48,164 nucleotides of DNA, taken from assembly GCF_000519005.1 (NCBI RefSeq), contig NZ_JAER01000003.1:1-48164 (forward strand), written 5' to 3'. The notes under the pieces are model-generated. The model did no database searches and had not been told where the DNA came from. It saw nothing but the letters and a program-made list of their open reading frames with translations. This stretch comes from Nocardioides sp. J54 (GTDB taxonomy: Bacteria > Actinomycetota > Actinomycetes > Propionibacteriales > Nocardioidaceae). Position 1 is the first letter of the stretch. Every line of letters begins with the position of its first letter. Made by a program: the position numbers and the translations under genes. Of the stretch, positions 16,839 to 26,734 are shown in pieces.

Positions 16839-16880
16839 ATGCTTCACCAGCTTCTCGTACGCCCCGGACGCGCCGCCTGA
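16839..16880 (+). CDS. ilvB leader peptide (13 residues)
   Basis: The short ORF reads M-L-H-Q-L-L-V-R-P-G-R-A-A. Leu, Leu, Leu and Val make up four of its first seven residues, as expected of a branched-chain amino acid attenuation leader. Its 3' end overlaps one arm of a hairpin (GGACGCG 16866-16872 with CGCGTCC 16894-16900), so ribosome position would affect folding. The terminator follows at once. Leader-peptide attenuation of ilvB operons has been predicted by comparative genomics in actinobacteria. Confidence 0.75.
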   Translation: MLHQLLVRPGRAA

Positions 16881-16902
16881 CCACGTCAGACGACGCGTCC
16901 CA

Positions 16903-16938
16903 CCCCTCGTTGCCTCAGCAACTGAGGGGTTTTTGTTT
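16903..16938 (+). terminator. Attenuator terminator of ilvBNC
   Basis: CCCCTC (16903-16908) pairs with GAGGGG (16924-16929), and TTGC with GCAA closes the top. A TTTTTGTTT run follows at 16930-16938, a rare true U-tract in this GC-rich window. It lies between the leader peptide and ilvB. Confidence 0.85.
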
Positions 16939-16997
16939 GCACGGCGAACCACATCCCTCCCGGCGCACCTCCGGGGCAGCACAGACAGGAAACACGG

Positions 16998-18757
16998 ATG
17001 ACTGAGCAGCAGGGCTCGGGCGACACGATCACCGGCGCACAGAGCCTGGTCCGCTCGCTGGAGGCAGCGGGCGTCACCGACATCTTCGGCATCCCGGGTG
17101 GCGCGATCCTCCCGGCGTACGACCCGCTGATGGACAGCAGCATCCGCCACATCCTCGTGCGTCACGAGCAGGGCGCCGGCCACGCTGCGCAGGGCTACGC
17201 CTCGGCGTCGGGCCGCGTGGGCGTGTGCATGGCGACGTCCGGCCCGGGCGCGACCAACCTGGTCACCCCGCTCGCCGACGCCCACATGGACTCGGTGCCG
17301 ATGGTCGCGATCACCGGCCAGGTCGGCGCGTCGATGATCGGCACGGACGCCTTCCAGGAGGCGGACATCCGCGGCATCACGATGCCGATCACCAAGCACA
17401 ACTTCCTGGTCACCGACCCCGCCGAGATCCCGACGAAGATCGCCGAGGCGTTCCACATCGCCTCCACCGGCCGCCCCGGCCCGGTGCTCGTCGACGTCAC
17501 CAAGTCGGCGCTGCAGGCGCAGACCGGCTTCGCCTGGCCCCACGAGATCAGCCTGCCCGGCTACCGCCCGGTCACCCGGCCGCACGCCAAGCAGATCCGC
17601 GAGGCGACCCGGCTGATCCTCGAGTCCCGCAAGCCGGTCCTCTACGTCGGCGGCGGCACCATCCGCTCCGGCGCTGCGAAGGAGCTGGCGACCCTCGCCG
17701 AGCTCACCGGCATCCCGGTGGTCACCACGCTGATGGCGCGCGGCGCGTTCCCGGACAGCCACCCGCAGCACCTCGGCATGCCGGGCATGCACGGCACCGT
17801 CGCCGCGGTGGCCGCGCTGCAGAAGAGCGACCTGATCATCAGCCTCGGCGCCCGCTTCGACGACCGCGTCACCGGCAACCTCGACTCGTTCGCGCCCGGC
17901 GCGAAGGTCATCCACGCCGACATCGACCCGGCGGAGATCGGCAAGAACCGCTTCGCCGACGTCCCGATCGTGGGCGACGTGCGCGAGGTCCTGCTCGACC
18001 TGGTCACCGCGCTGCGCACCGAGTCCGAGGCCGGCCGGACCGGCGACTACGAGGGCTGGGTCGCGTTCTGCGCCGGGGTGAAGAAGAAGTACCCGCTCGG
18101 CTACGACAAGCCCGCCGACAACGGCCTCGCGCCGCAGTACGTCATCGAGCGGCTCGGCGCCATCTCCGGCCCGGACTCGATCTACACCGCCGGTGTCGGC
18201 CAGCACCAGATGTGGGCGGCCCAGTTCGTCGGCTACGAGCGCCCCAACACGTGGATCAACTCCGGCGGCCTCGGCACCATGGGCTTCGCGGTCCCCGGCG
18301 CGATGGGCGCCAAGGTGGCGATGCCCGACCAGACCGTGTGGGCGGTCGACGGCGACGGCTGCTTCCAGATGACCAACCAGGAGCTCGCCACCTGCGCGAT
18401 CAACAACATCCCGATCAAGGTCGCGGTCATCAACAACGAGTCGCTCGGCATGGTCCGGCAGTGGCAGACGCTGTTCTACAACTCTCGCTACTCCAACACC
18501 GACCTGCAGTCGAAGCGGATCCCCGACTTCGTGAAGCTCGCCGAGGCCTACGGCTGCGTCGGCCTCGCCTGCGAGTCGCCCGACGACGTCGACGCGACGA
18601 TCGCCAAGGCGATGGAGATCAACGACGTCCCCGTCGTGGTCGACTTCCGCGTCCACCGCGACGCGATGGTGTGGCCGATGGTCGCGGCCGGCACCAGCAA
18701 CGACGACATCAAGTACGCGCGCGACCTCGCGCCCCAGTTCGACGAGGACGATCTCTG

Positions 18758-18758
<1 letters not shown>
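16998..18758 (+). CDS. ilvB: Acetolactate synthase large subunit
   Basis: 586 residues from ATG 16998, with AGGAAA upstream. It makes acetolactate or acetohydroxybutyrate from pyruvate using thiamine diphosphate, Mg and FAD. Seen: [14 protein letters not shown], the catalytic Glu in [15 protein letters not shown], the central FAD-binding domain, and the thiamine-binding [16 protein letters not shown] with Asn further on. The C-terminal MVRQWQ segment is typical. It is the first gene of ilvBNC and overlaps ilvN by one base. Expression should be set by the attenuator just upstream. Confidence 0.97.
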
Positions 18759-20357
<1,599 letters not shown>

Positions 20358-20383
20358 CCAGCGGCCCTCAGCAGCACCAGCGT

Positions 20384-20422
20384 CGAACGCCCCCGGGACC
20401 CACGTGGCCCCGGGGGCGTTCG
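20384..20422. terminator. Bidirectional terminator between ilvC and the small EamA gene
   Basis: CGAACGCCCCCGGG (20384-20397) pairs perfectly with 20409-20422, a 14-bp stem with an 11-base loop that contains CCACGTGG. It lies between two convergent genes and can serve both. Confidence 0.85.
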
Positions 20423-20455
20423 CGCGTCCCGGCCCGGGTGCGCCGCCCCGGCACC

Positions 20456-20890
20456 TCAGCCGCTGACGACCAGCAGCACCGCACCGGCGCCGACCAGGCC
20501 GACCCCGGCCCACTGCAGCAGCGACAGCCGCTCGCCGAGCAGGGTGACGCCGAAGACCGCGACCAGCACGACGCTCAGCTTGTCCACCGGAGCGACCAGT
20601 GACGCGTCACCGACCTTGAGGGCGCGGAAGTAGCAGATCCACGACGCCCCGGTCGCGAGGCCCGACAGCACGAGGAAGAACCACGTGCGGCCGCTGACGT
20701 CGCCGGGGGAGTGGAGCTTGCCGAGCGCCACCAGGATCAGCCCGAGGGTCACCAGGATGACGATCGTCCGCACGAAGGTCGCCACGTCGGAGTCGATCTC
20801 CTTCACGCCGACCTTGGCGAAGATCGCCGTCAGGGCCGCGAACACCGCGGACAACAACGCCCAGAACCACCAGGTCGAGGTGAGGTCCAT
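20456..20890 (-). CDS. Single-domain EamA-type transporter protein
   Basis: 144 residues from ATG 20890. It has five hydrophobic helices and a single EamA domain: WFWALLSAVFAALTAIFAKVGV at the start, GLATGASWICYFRALKVGDASLVAPVDKLSVVLV in the middle and LGERLSLLQWAGVGLVGAGAVLL at the end. Proteins of this size work as dimers. The KLSVVLV region with an invariant Lys-type position is typical of the 140-residue EamA family. The substrate is unknown. It converges on ilvC across a shared terminator. Confidence 0.85.
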   Translation of the reverse strand: MDLTSTWWFWALLSAVFAALTAIFAKVGVKEIDSDVATFVRTIVILVTLGLILVALGKLHSPGDVSGRTWFFLVLSGLATGASWICYFRALKVGDASLVAPVDKLSVVLVAVFGVTLLGERLSLLQWAGVGLVGAGAVLLVVSG

Positions 20891-20936
20891 GCCTCGGATC
20901 CTCGCACCCTGGTGGCCCCGGGTCACGCCGCTCGGC

Positions 20937-21758
20937 TCACTTCACCTCGGAGCGCAGCACCAGCCGGAGGCCGAGGAGCATCGGCAGGACGACCCAGGCG
21001 AGGGACGCGACGCCGAGCTGGGCCCACTCCTCGCCGGTCAGCGTCGAGTCGAAGAGGAGGAAGCGGGTCTGGTTGAGGTCGAACCAGCCGCCGTTGTCGG
21101 CCCACCAGTCCTGGGCGACGGCGAGGGCGCTGGACAGGCCGGGCAGCACGAGGGCGAACACGAAGTAGCCGACGATGGCGGCGGGGGAGTTGCGGAACAG
21201 CAGCCCCAGCACGACGCCCACGAGCATGCCGAGCTCGTTGGCGAGCACGATCTGGGCGAAGGTCGAGGCCGCGATGTCCCACAACGCGTCGTTGCCGGTG
21301 ATCGCCGAGGCCACGATGTTGCCGAGCGCGCCGACCCCCAGGGCGACGAGCATGGCCACGGCGCCCACGGCGAGCACGTCGAGCAGCTTGGCCGCGAGCA
21401 CCCGGGGTCGGCTCGGCACCAGGGTGAAGGTGGTCAGCGCCGTGCGCTGGCTCCACTCGCTGGTCACGGCGAGCACGCCGATCATGGGCAGCACGACCGA
21501 CATCGGGCTGCCGACGGCGGACGCGAACGACTCGAAGGTGAGCGAGTCGCGGTCGCCGAGCAGGACGGTCAGCGTCGTCGCGACCACCGAGGCGATCACG
21601 ATGCTGGCCATCAGCCAGAACCCGGAGCGGGTGTCGAACATCTTGCGCAGCTCGACGTGCAGCACGCGGCGGAACGGGGTGGGCGCCGGCGCGGTGCGCG
21701 CCGGGCGGGCGGCGGCCATGGGGGCCGCTGCCGGGGTGGGCTCGAGGGTGGCGGTCAT
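20937..21758 (-). CDS. ABC-2 type transporter permease
   Basis: 273 residues from ATG 21758, overlapping the ATPase gene as ATGA. After an Ala/Pro-rich start it begins FRRVLHVELRKMFDTRSGFWLM, the standard opening of ABC-2 permeases. Six hydrophobic segments follow, with the EWSQRTALTTFTLVPSR loop between helices 2 and 3 that usually contacts the ATPase. With its partner it forms an exporter; the cargo is unknown, though such pairs in actinobacteria often act in antibiotic or lipid export. Confidence 0.87.
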   Translation of the reverse strand: MTATLEPTPAAAPMAAARPARTAPAPTPFRRVLHVELRKMFDTRSGFWLMASIVIASVVATTLTVLLGDRDSLTFESFASAVGSPMSVVLPMIGVLAVTSEWSQRTALTTFTLVPSRPRVLAAKLLDVLAVGAVAMLVALGVGALGNIVASAITGNDALWDIAASTFAQIVLANELGMLVGVVLGLLFRNSPAAIVGYFVFALVLPGLSSALAVAQDWWADNGGWFDLNQTRFLLFDSTLTGEEWAQLGVASLAWVVLPMLLGLRLVLRSEVK

Positions 21759-22681
21759 GCCGCAGCTCCTTCGGTGGTCGAGGTGTGGTCGGTGGCGTCG
21801 CGCTGGGTCTCGGCGGTCAGCGCGAGGAACATCTCCTCCAGGCCTGCGCCGTCGGCGGCCCGGAGCTCGGTGACGGCGATGCCGGCGGTGAACGCAGCCC
21901 GCCCGACCCGCGAGAGGTCGGCCTCCGCGAGCACCGCGCCGCCGGAGGTCGGGCGGGCGGCGATCCCGGCGGCCTGCAGGGCCGTCGCCAGCGCGGCGCC
22001 GTCGGCGGCCCGCACGAGCGTGCCCGCACCGGCCAGCAGCTCGTCCTTGGTGCCCTGGGCGACGATCCGGCCGTTGCCGATGACGACGATGTCGTCGGCG
22101 ATGACCTCGATCTCGTGCAGCAGGTGCGACGACAGCAGCACGGTGCCGCCCTCGTCGGCGAACCCGCGGAGCAGGTCCCGCATCCAGCGGATGCCGGCCG
22201 GGTCGAGGCCGTTGGCGGGCTCGTCGAGGATGAGCACCTCCGGGTCGCCCATGAGCGCCGTCGCGATGCCGAGGCGCTGCCGCATGCCGAGGGAGTAGTT
22301 GCGCACCCGGCGGCTGGCCTCGTCGGGGGTGAGGCTGACCCGCTCGAGCATCTCGTCGACGCGGGTGCGGGGAAGGCCCATGGTCAGGGCGGCGATGGTG
22401 AGGACCTCGCGGCCGGTGCGCCCGGCGTGCTGGGCGGAGGCGTCCAGCAGGACGCCGACCTCGCGGCCCGGGTCCGGCAGGTCCCGGAACCGGCGGCCCA
22501 GGACGCGGACCTCGCCGCTGCCCGGGTCGGTCAGCCCGACCATGACGCGCATGGTCGTGGACTTGCCGGCGCCGTTCGGGCCGAGGAACCCGGTGACCCG
22601 GCCCGGCGCCGCGGTGAACGACACGTTGTCGACGGCGGTGAAGCCGCCGTAGCTCTTGGTGAGTGACTCGACGGTGATCAT
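21755..22681 (-). CDS. ABC transporter ATP-binding protein (exporter)
   Basis: 308 residues from ATG 22681. Walker A is GPNGAGKST (near 34-42), the signature is YSLGMRQRLGIATAL and Walker B is VLILDEPANGLDP. A C-terminal domain of about 90 residues follows, as in ABC-2 exporters of the DrrA/BcrA type. No Shine-Dalgarno is seen before the ATG. About 55-75 bases upstream lies a tandem 11-bp direct repeat that looks like a response-regulator site. It is translated together with the permease. Confidence 0.9.
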   Translation of the reverse strand: MITVESLTKSYGGFTAVDNVSFTAAPGRVTGFLGPNGAGKSTTMRVMVGLTDPGSGEVRVLGRRFRDLPDPGREVGVLLDASAQHAGRTGREVLTIAALTMGLPRTRVDEMLERVSLTPDEASRRVRNYSLGMRQRLGIATALMGDPEVLILDEPANGLDPAGIRWMRDLLRGFADEGGTVLLSSHLLHEIEVIADDIVVIGNGRIVAQGTKDELLAGAGTLVRAADGAALATALQAAGIAARPTSGGAVLAEADLSRVGRAAFTAGIAVTELRAADGAGLEEMFLALTAETQRDATDHTSTTEGAAA

Positions 22682-22734
22682 GGGAAGGAGCCTCGCCCGC
22701 CGTGGCCTCCCGCCGCTTCCGGCAGATCCCCGGA

Positions 22735-22756
22735 CCCGTCCCTGACCCGACCCTGA
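22735..22756 (-). promoter_or_regulatory. Tandem 11-bp direct repeat, likely OmpR-family regulator site
   Basis: On the minus strand TCAGGGTCGGG is followed directly by TCAGGGACGGG, and a weaker third copy (TCCGGGGATC) comes next. Two direct repeats on an 11-base period are the usual layout for OmpR/PhoB-type response regulators. The site is in front of the ABC export operon. No two-component genes are in the window. Confidence 0.5.
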
Positions 22757-22881
22757 GGGGAGTCGGGGTCGGCCCCGGAGAACGGACCGGGGCGGACGAC
22801 CGGCACCATGTTTGGTTCCGGTGGGGCGGGACAGGCTGCCGTACGCCGGAAGACGCGACAACCGCGGAGGAGGTGTCGGAC

Positions 22882-23592
22882 GTGGGCATGATGTTGCCTG
22901 ACGAGCTGGTCTGGATCCTGGACAAGCTGGGGTACGAGTGGCCGGACGTCGACGAGGACGAGGTCCGTCGAGGGGCGACTCTCGTCCGCCAGCTCGGGTC
23001 CGACCTCGAGGCCTGTATCCAGGCCGTCGACCGGAAGGTCAACAGCGACCTGGCCGCGTCGATGCGAGGCAAGTCCGGTCCCGCCTACGTCGCCGCCTGG
23101 AACACCAACCGTTCGCAGAACCTGCAGCAGCTCCTCGACTTCATGGACCCGGCCGCGACGGGCATGGAGGTCGCGGCAGACCTGGTCGTCGGCCTCAAGG
23201 TCAAGGTCATTGCCGAGCTGACCATCACCCTCGCCCAGCTCATCCCGTTGCTGGCCGCTGGCCCCTTCGGCGCCGGCGGCGCGGCCCTGCTCGTCATCGC
23301 GAAGAAGAAGCTGATGGATGCGCTGGTCAACATCGCCATCGAGCAGGCGCTCGAGCAGGTCATCCCGATGGTGGCTGAGCCGCTCATGGAGCAACTTCCG
23401 GCGGTCATCGACGCGGTCCTCGACGCCCCCATGGTTGAGGGAGTCGTCGGCGACACCGACGAGTACTTCGCCGACCTCGAGGCCCTGGAGCAGGCCTCCT
23501 CGGACCTCGAGCTGGCCGGAGCGGACCTCGACTCGATCACGTCCCAGTTCGTCGCCGACTGGGGGAACCTGGACTTCGGAGGGGACGCCTGA
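22882..23592 (+). CDS. WXG100-like N-terminal carrier protein of a polymorphic toxin system (CpnT N-domain type)
   Basis: 236 residues from GTG 22882, with AGGAGG eight bases upstream; ATGs at 22888 and 22891 are alternatives. The protein opens PDELVWILDKLGYEWPDVDEDE, then has WNTNRSQNLQQLLDF, a hydrophobic LLAAGPFGAGGAALLVIAKK hairpin and a C-terminal acidic helix ending EALEQASSDLEL. This is the WXG100-like domain that forms the N-terminus of long CpnT-like toxins exported by type VII secretion. Here it is a separate gene, one base overlapping the nuclease toxin gene. It would act as the secretion adaptor. No secretion apparatus genes are present. Confidence 0.8.
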   Translation: MGMMLPDELVWILDKLGYEWPDVDEDEVRRGATLVRQLGSDLEACIQAVDRKVNSDLAASMRGKSGPAYVAAWNTNRSQNLQQLLDFMDPAATGMEVAADLVVGLKVKVIAELTITLAQLIPLLAAGPFGAGGAALLVIAKKKLMDALVNIAIEQALEQVIPMVAEPLMEQLPAVIDAVLDAPMVEGVVGDTDEYFADLEALEQASSDLELAGADLDSITSQFVADWGNLDFGGDA

Positions 23593-24110
23593 TGGGCCGG
23601 ATGAAGCCGGTGGTCAAGGCCCTGCGGGACGCAGGAGACTCGCTCGGGAACCAGGCGCGACGTCTTCGTGGCGTCGCCGACAACCACCGCACCCACCTCG
23701 AGACGGATCGCAGTCGGCGTCTGGACACCGATCGTGACGCTGCCCGCGGCGCAGGTGCTGGAGCGCCCACCCCACGGGAGCGGATCCCCAAGGCCGGCAA
23801 GTACAGCCGGCCCTCGGGCTACCGCAAGGGCGTCCGCGACAAGGTGTGGGAGGCCGCGAAGGGGCCCGACGGCGTCGTGAAGGACCCGGTCACCGGTCAG
23901 ATCATCAAGCAGACCGACAAGTGGGACATGGGCCACCTGCCAGGGATGGAGTTCCGCAAGGCGGCGGACTACGCGGAGGCCCACGGCTGGACGCGCAAGC
24001 AGTTCCTCGACTGGCACAACGACCCGTCCCACTACCGGCCGGAGCTGCCCTCCAGCAACCGCAGCCACCGCGGTGAGGACATGTCCGACCTGTTCGGCTT
24101 CGGCGGGTAG
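23592..24110 (+). CDS. GH-E family nuclease toxin (HNH/Endo VII fold)
   Basis: 172 residues; the ATG overlaps the previous stop (TGATG). The first ~65 residues are a basic, Arg-rich linker. The C-terminal domain (about 75-172) has YRKGVRDKVWEAAK, the key WDMGHLPGMEFRKA motif near residue 112 that gives the Gly-His-Glu of the GH-E family, WTRKQFLDWHNDPSHY and ELPSSNRSHRGED. It is predicted to cut nucleic acid in rival cells. All expected active-site residues are present. The carrier upstream and the SUFU immunity protein downstream fit this role. Confidence 0.82.
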   Translation: MGRMKPVVKALRDAGDSLGNQARRLRGVADNHRTHLETDRSRRLDTDRDAARGAGAGAPTPRERIPKAGKYSRPSGYRKGVRDKVWEAAKGPDGVVKDPVTGQIIKQTDKWDMGHLPGMEFRKAADYAEAHGWTRKQFLDWHNDPSHYRPELPSSNRSHRGEDMSDLFGFGG

Positions 24111-24113
24111 GGT
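24108..24113 (+). promoter_or_regulatory. -10 box overlapping the toxin stop codon (SUFU immunity gene)
   Basis: TAGGGT begins with the TAG stop of the toxin gene and is followed by seven bases and the ATG at 24121. It would give the immunity gene its own leaderless transcript, independent of the toxin. Confidence 0.55.
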
Positions 24114-24120
24114 CCTCGGC

Positions 24121-24699
24121 ATGGCGATCGACGGCAAGACCATCGCGCAGCACGAGGCGCGGGCGTTCGGGGGGAAGCCCAAGGTCTTCCAGTACTGGAA
24201 CGACGAGGAGACCCACGCGGTCAACCTGCTCTCCTGCGTCGACGGCCCTGAGTCCGGCGTGACGTCCTACGGCACCGTGGACCTCAGCCAGTACGACAAC
24301 CAGCTCTCCACCCCGGACGGCAAGCCGATCCGGGTGGAGATCCTGGGAGCCTGCGCATCCGGCGTGGAGGCGTTCGCGAACGTCATGTCGACCTGCGCCC
24401 TCAACGTCGCGACGGGCGAGTACAGCCTCAGCCCCGGAAACATCCACCCGCGGGTCGTCGAGCTCTACGAGCCCGAGGCCACGATGAAGCACGTCCTGTT
24501 CGTGCCGCCGTTCCTGTGGGGCGACGACGCCTTCCCCACCATGGAGGACGACGACATGGCCGTCGCCTTCCTCCAGGCGGTCCCGATCTCCGACGCGGAG
24601 TTCGAGCTCGCCCGGTCCGAGGGCGTGGACGCGCTCGAGGACCGACTGGCCGAGGAACAGGTGGACATCCTGGACCTCAACCGTGCATCGGTCGTCTGA
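24121..24699 (+). CDS. SUFU-domain immunity protein
   Basis: 192 residues from ATG 24121. The segments VFQYWNDEETHAVNLLSCVDGPESGVTSYGTVDLSQYDN, then VEILGACASGVEAFANVMSTCALNV, and later VPPFLWGDDAFPTM plus AVPISDAEFELARSEGVDALEDRL match the suppressor-of-fused family. Bacterial SUFU proteins are immunity proteins in polymorphic toxin systems. The gene directly follows the nuclease toxin and probably neutralises it by binding. It has its own promoter box inside the toxin stop codon. Confidence 0.85.
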   Translation: MAIDGKTIAQHEARAFGGKPKVFQYWNDEETHAVNLLSCVDGPESGVTSYGTVDLSQYDNQLSTPDGKPIRVEILGACASGVEAFANVMSTCALNVATGEYSLSPGNIHPRVVELYEPEATMKHVLFVPPFLWGDDAFPTMEDDDMAVAFLQAVPISDAEFELARSEGVDALEDRLAEEQVDILDLNRASVV

Positions 24700-24744
24700 G
24701 CTGGTCAGTCTCGGTGCGTCATGACCCACTCGGGGGGCTGACGG

Positions 24745-25374
24745 ATGCCTGAGACCGTGGTGGTGCGTTCGGCGGGCGGCGGGCGGGAGCTGCGCACGCG
24801 CTGCGTCCCCGAGGTCGCCACCCTGGCCGAGGGGCTTCTCGCGGAGCTCGAGAAGCACGCGGAGCAGTGGCGCGACGGCTACGGGCTCCAGCCCGGCTGG
24901 GGGCCGCTCGTGCTGCGTGAGGAGGGCGACGGCTTCGTGGTCACGGCGCCGGACTACGCCGGCAACCCGCGCTCCGAGCTGACCGACGACATCACCCTGG
25001 CCATCTGGATGTCGGTGAGCCTGACGGCAGCGCCCAGGGCGGCACGCCTGGAGCCGCGCGACATCGCCTGGGACGACGACGTCATCTGCGCGATCGGCTG
25101 GGAGCAGGCCGACCGGCTCCAGCTCTCCAGGATCGAGACGACCACGCCCGGGGACTCGGGGTGGTTCATCGATGCCTTCCCGTCGGTGAAGGAGGGAGAG
25201 CTCGAGGCGCACGAGATGGTGCGCCTGCCGGCCTGGCGGATCCTCCAGCTCCGTCGGGCAGCGGCGCGCGCCATGGCGCTGCCGCCGACGGTCAAGGTCG
25301 TCGTGGACGGTGACCGGATCCAGGCGATCGTGCGCACCAGCGACGGCGCCGTGCTCAACGAGGCGCCTCTGTGA
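24745..25374 (+). CDS. Probable immunity protein, Imm33/DUF2185-like C-terminus
   Basis: 209 residues from ATG 24745. The first ~80 residues form a helix and a WGPLVLREEGDGFVVTAPD strand pair. The second half has TTTPGDSGWFIDAF followed by an acidic stretch and MVRLPAWRILQL, which resembles the DSGW-centred Imm33/DUF2185 fold. It lies behind the toxin-SUFU pair and is translated with the next gene, to which it is distantly similar. No matching toxin is next to it, so it may guard against a toxin not made here. The family call is uncertain. Confidence 0.5.
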   Translation: MPETVVVRSAGGGRELRTRCVPEVATLAEGLLAELEKHAEQWRDGYGLQPGWGPLVLREEGDGFVVTAPDYAGNPRSELTDDITLAIWMSVSLTAAPRAARLEPRDIAWDDDVICAIGWEQADRLQLSRIETTTPGDSGWFIDAFPSVKEGELEAHEMVRLPAWRILQLRRAAARAMALPPTVKVVVDGDRIQAIVRTSDGAVLNEAPL

Positions 25375-26027
25375 GCCTGCGGGAGTGGGCCGTCCCGCCG
25401 CTGCCCGGGGAGGACCTGGTCGAGCGCGAGGTGACGGTCGGCGGGACCACCGCGAGCATCGCGGCCCACGACCGGTTCGTGGACGCCCTCGACATGGTGG
25501 TCGAGCAGGTCGGTGCGCTCGGCGACCTCGCCGAGGGGACCGAGCTCGCCCGGACGTGGGGCGTGATCCGGTTCGAGGAGCGCGACGGCGTGCTGCGAGC
25601 GACGACCCAGGACTCGCGGTCCGTGCTGGAGATCGCCTCCAAGCGGGTGACCGACCTGTCGCAGCTGCTGTGGGTCGAGGAGTCCTGGCGGGCTGTGGCA
25701 GCCGCAGCCGGCTTCGAGGCGGACGTCGACGTCCACTTCCGGCGCACCAAGATCTGGGTCACCCGGCAGATGCTCGACCGGCGCGAGCCCGCGGAGCTGC
25801 GGCACGAGGCGGGCAAGGCCGCCTGGTTCCTCGGTGAACAGCCCTTCGACGAGCGTCTCAGCACGAACCTCGCCGGCAGCATGAAGTTCGCCGGCAACGT
25901 GTTCGCCTCCCGCCCGGAGGTGATCCCGGCGATGGCCGTCCCGGTCGGCTGGAAGGCCCTCGTCGACCACGACCGCGGCATCTACGAGATCCGCGACGGG
26001 GACGACCGGGTCGTCCACGCCGAGTAG
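25371..26027 (+). CDS. Immunity-like protein, paralogue of the preceding gene
   Basis: 218 residues from GTG 25371, overlapping the upstream stop as GTGA. It shares the layout of its neighbour: an N-terminal helix, WGVIRFEERDGVLRATTQDS against WGPLVLREEGDGFVVTAPDY, an LLWVEESW helix where the neighbour has LAIWMSVSL, and a C-terminal P-x-MAVP...VDHDRG...RDGDD segment against ALPPTVKVVVDGDR. The DSGW motif is missing. I do not recognise a named family. The tandem pair looks like an old duplication in an immunity cluster. Confidence 0.5.
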   Translation: MSLREWAVPPLPGEDLVEREVTVGGTTASIAAHDRFVDALDMVVEQVGALGDLAEGTELARTWGVIRFEERDGVLRATTQDSRSVLEIASKRVTDLSQLLWVEESWRAVAAAAGFEADVDVHFRRTKIWVTRQMLDRREPAELRHEAGKAAWFLGEQPFDERLSTNLAGSMKFAGNVFASRPEVIPAMAVPVGWKALVDHDRGIYEIRDGDDRVVHAE

Positions 26028-26067
26028 CCACGGGAAGCAAACGGCGCGGTCCGCGGTTGGGCCCGGC

Positions 26068-26709
26068 ATGCGCATCGAGATCTGGGCCGACGTCGTGTGT
26101 CCGTGGTGCTACATCGGCAAGCGGCGCCTGGAGAAGGCCCTCGCCGGGTTCGAGCACCGCGACGAGGTGGAGGTCGTCTACCGCTCCTTCGAGCTCGACC
26201 CGTTCGCCCCGGAGGTGGGCACCGAGACCACGGTGACCGTGCTCGGCCGCAAGTTCGGCGCCGACGAGGCGGCCACCCGGGAGATGATGGCGCGCGCCGA
26301 CGAGGTCGCCGCCGCCGAGGGCCTGACGATGGCCCACGCCGACGCCCTGCACGCGCGCACGCTCACCGCGCACCGGCTGATCCACCTCGCCCGCACCGAG
26401 GGCAGGCAGGCCGCGATGGTGGAGGAGTTGCTGGCGGCGTACTTCACGCGCGGGGAGACGCTCGGCGACCACGACGTGCTGCGCGCGGCAGCGGCCGCGG
26501 CCGGCCTCGACGGCGCACGGGTCGAGGAGGTGCTGGCCAGCGACGAGTTCCGCGACGACGTCACGGCGGACGTGAACCAGGCCCGCGCGTACGGCTCGAC
26601 CGGCGTGCCCTTCTTCGTGCTCGACGGCCGGTTCGGGATCTCCGGAGCCCAGCCCACCGAGCTGTTCAGCCAGGCCCTCGAGCAGGCCTGGTTCTCCCGC
26701 GAGGGCTGA
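26068..26709 (+). CDS. DsbA-family oxidoreductase (FrnE-like)
   Basis: 213 residues from ATG 26068. It starts IEIWADVVCPWCYIGKRRLEKAL with the redox pair Cys11-x-x-Cys14. A helical insertion carries HARTLTAHRLIHLA. The cis-Pro loop is STGVPFFVLDGRFGISGAQP. This is the cytoplasmic FrnE/2-hydroxychromene isomerase-like branch of DsbA proteins; there is no signal peptide. It is a thiol-disulphide oxidoreductase with an unknown partner, in some bacteria tied to oxidative stress. Confidence 0.9.
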   Translation: MRIEIWADVVCPWCYIGKRRLEKALAGFEHRDEVEVVYRSFELDPFAPEVGTETTVTVLGRKFGADEAATREMMARADEVAAAEGLTMAHADALHARTLTAHRLIHLARTEGRQAAMVEELLAAYFTRGETLGDHDVLRAAAAAAGLDGARVEEVLASDEFRDDVTADVNQARAYGSTGVPFFVLDGRFGISGAQPTELFSQALEQAWFSREG

Positions 26710-26734
26710 GCCCCGGTCGGTCCGGGCGGGAGGG

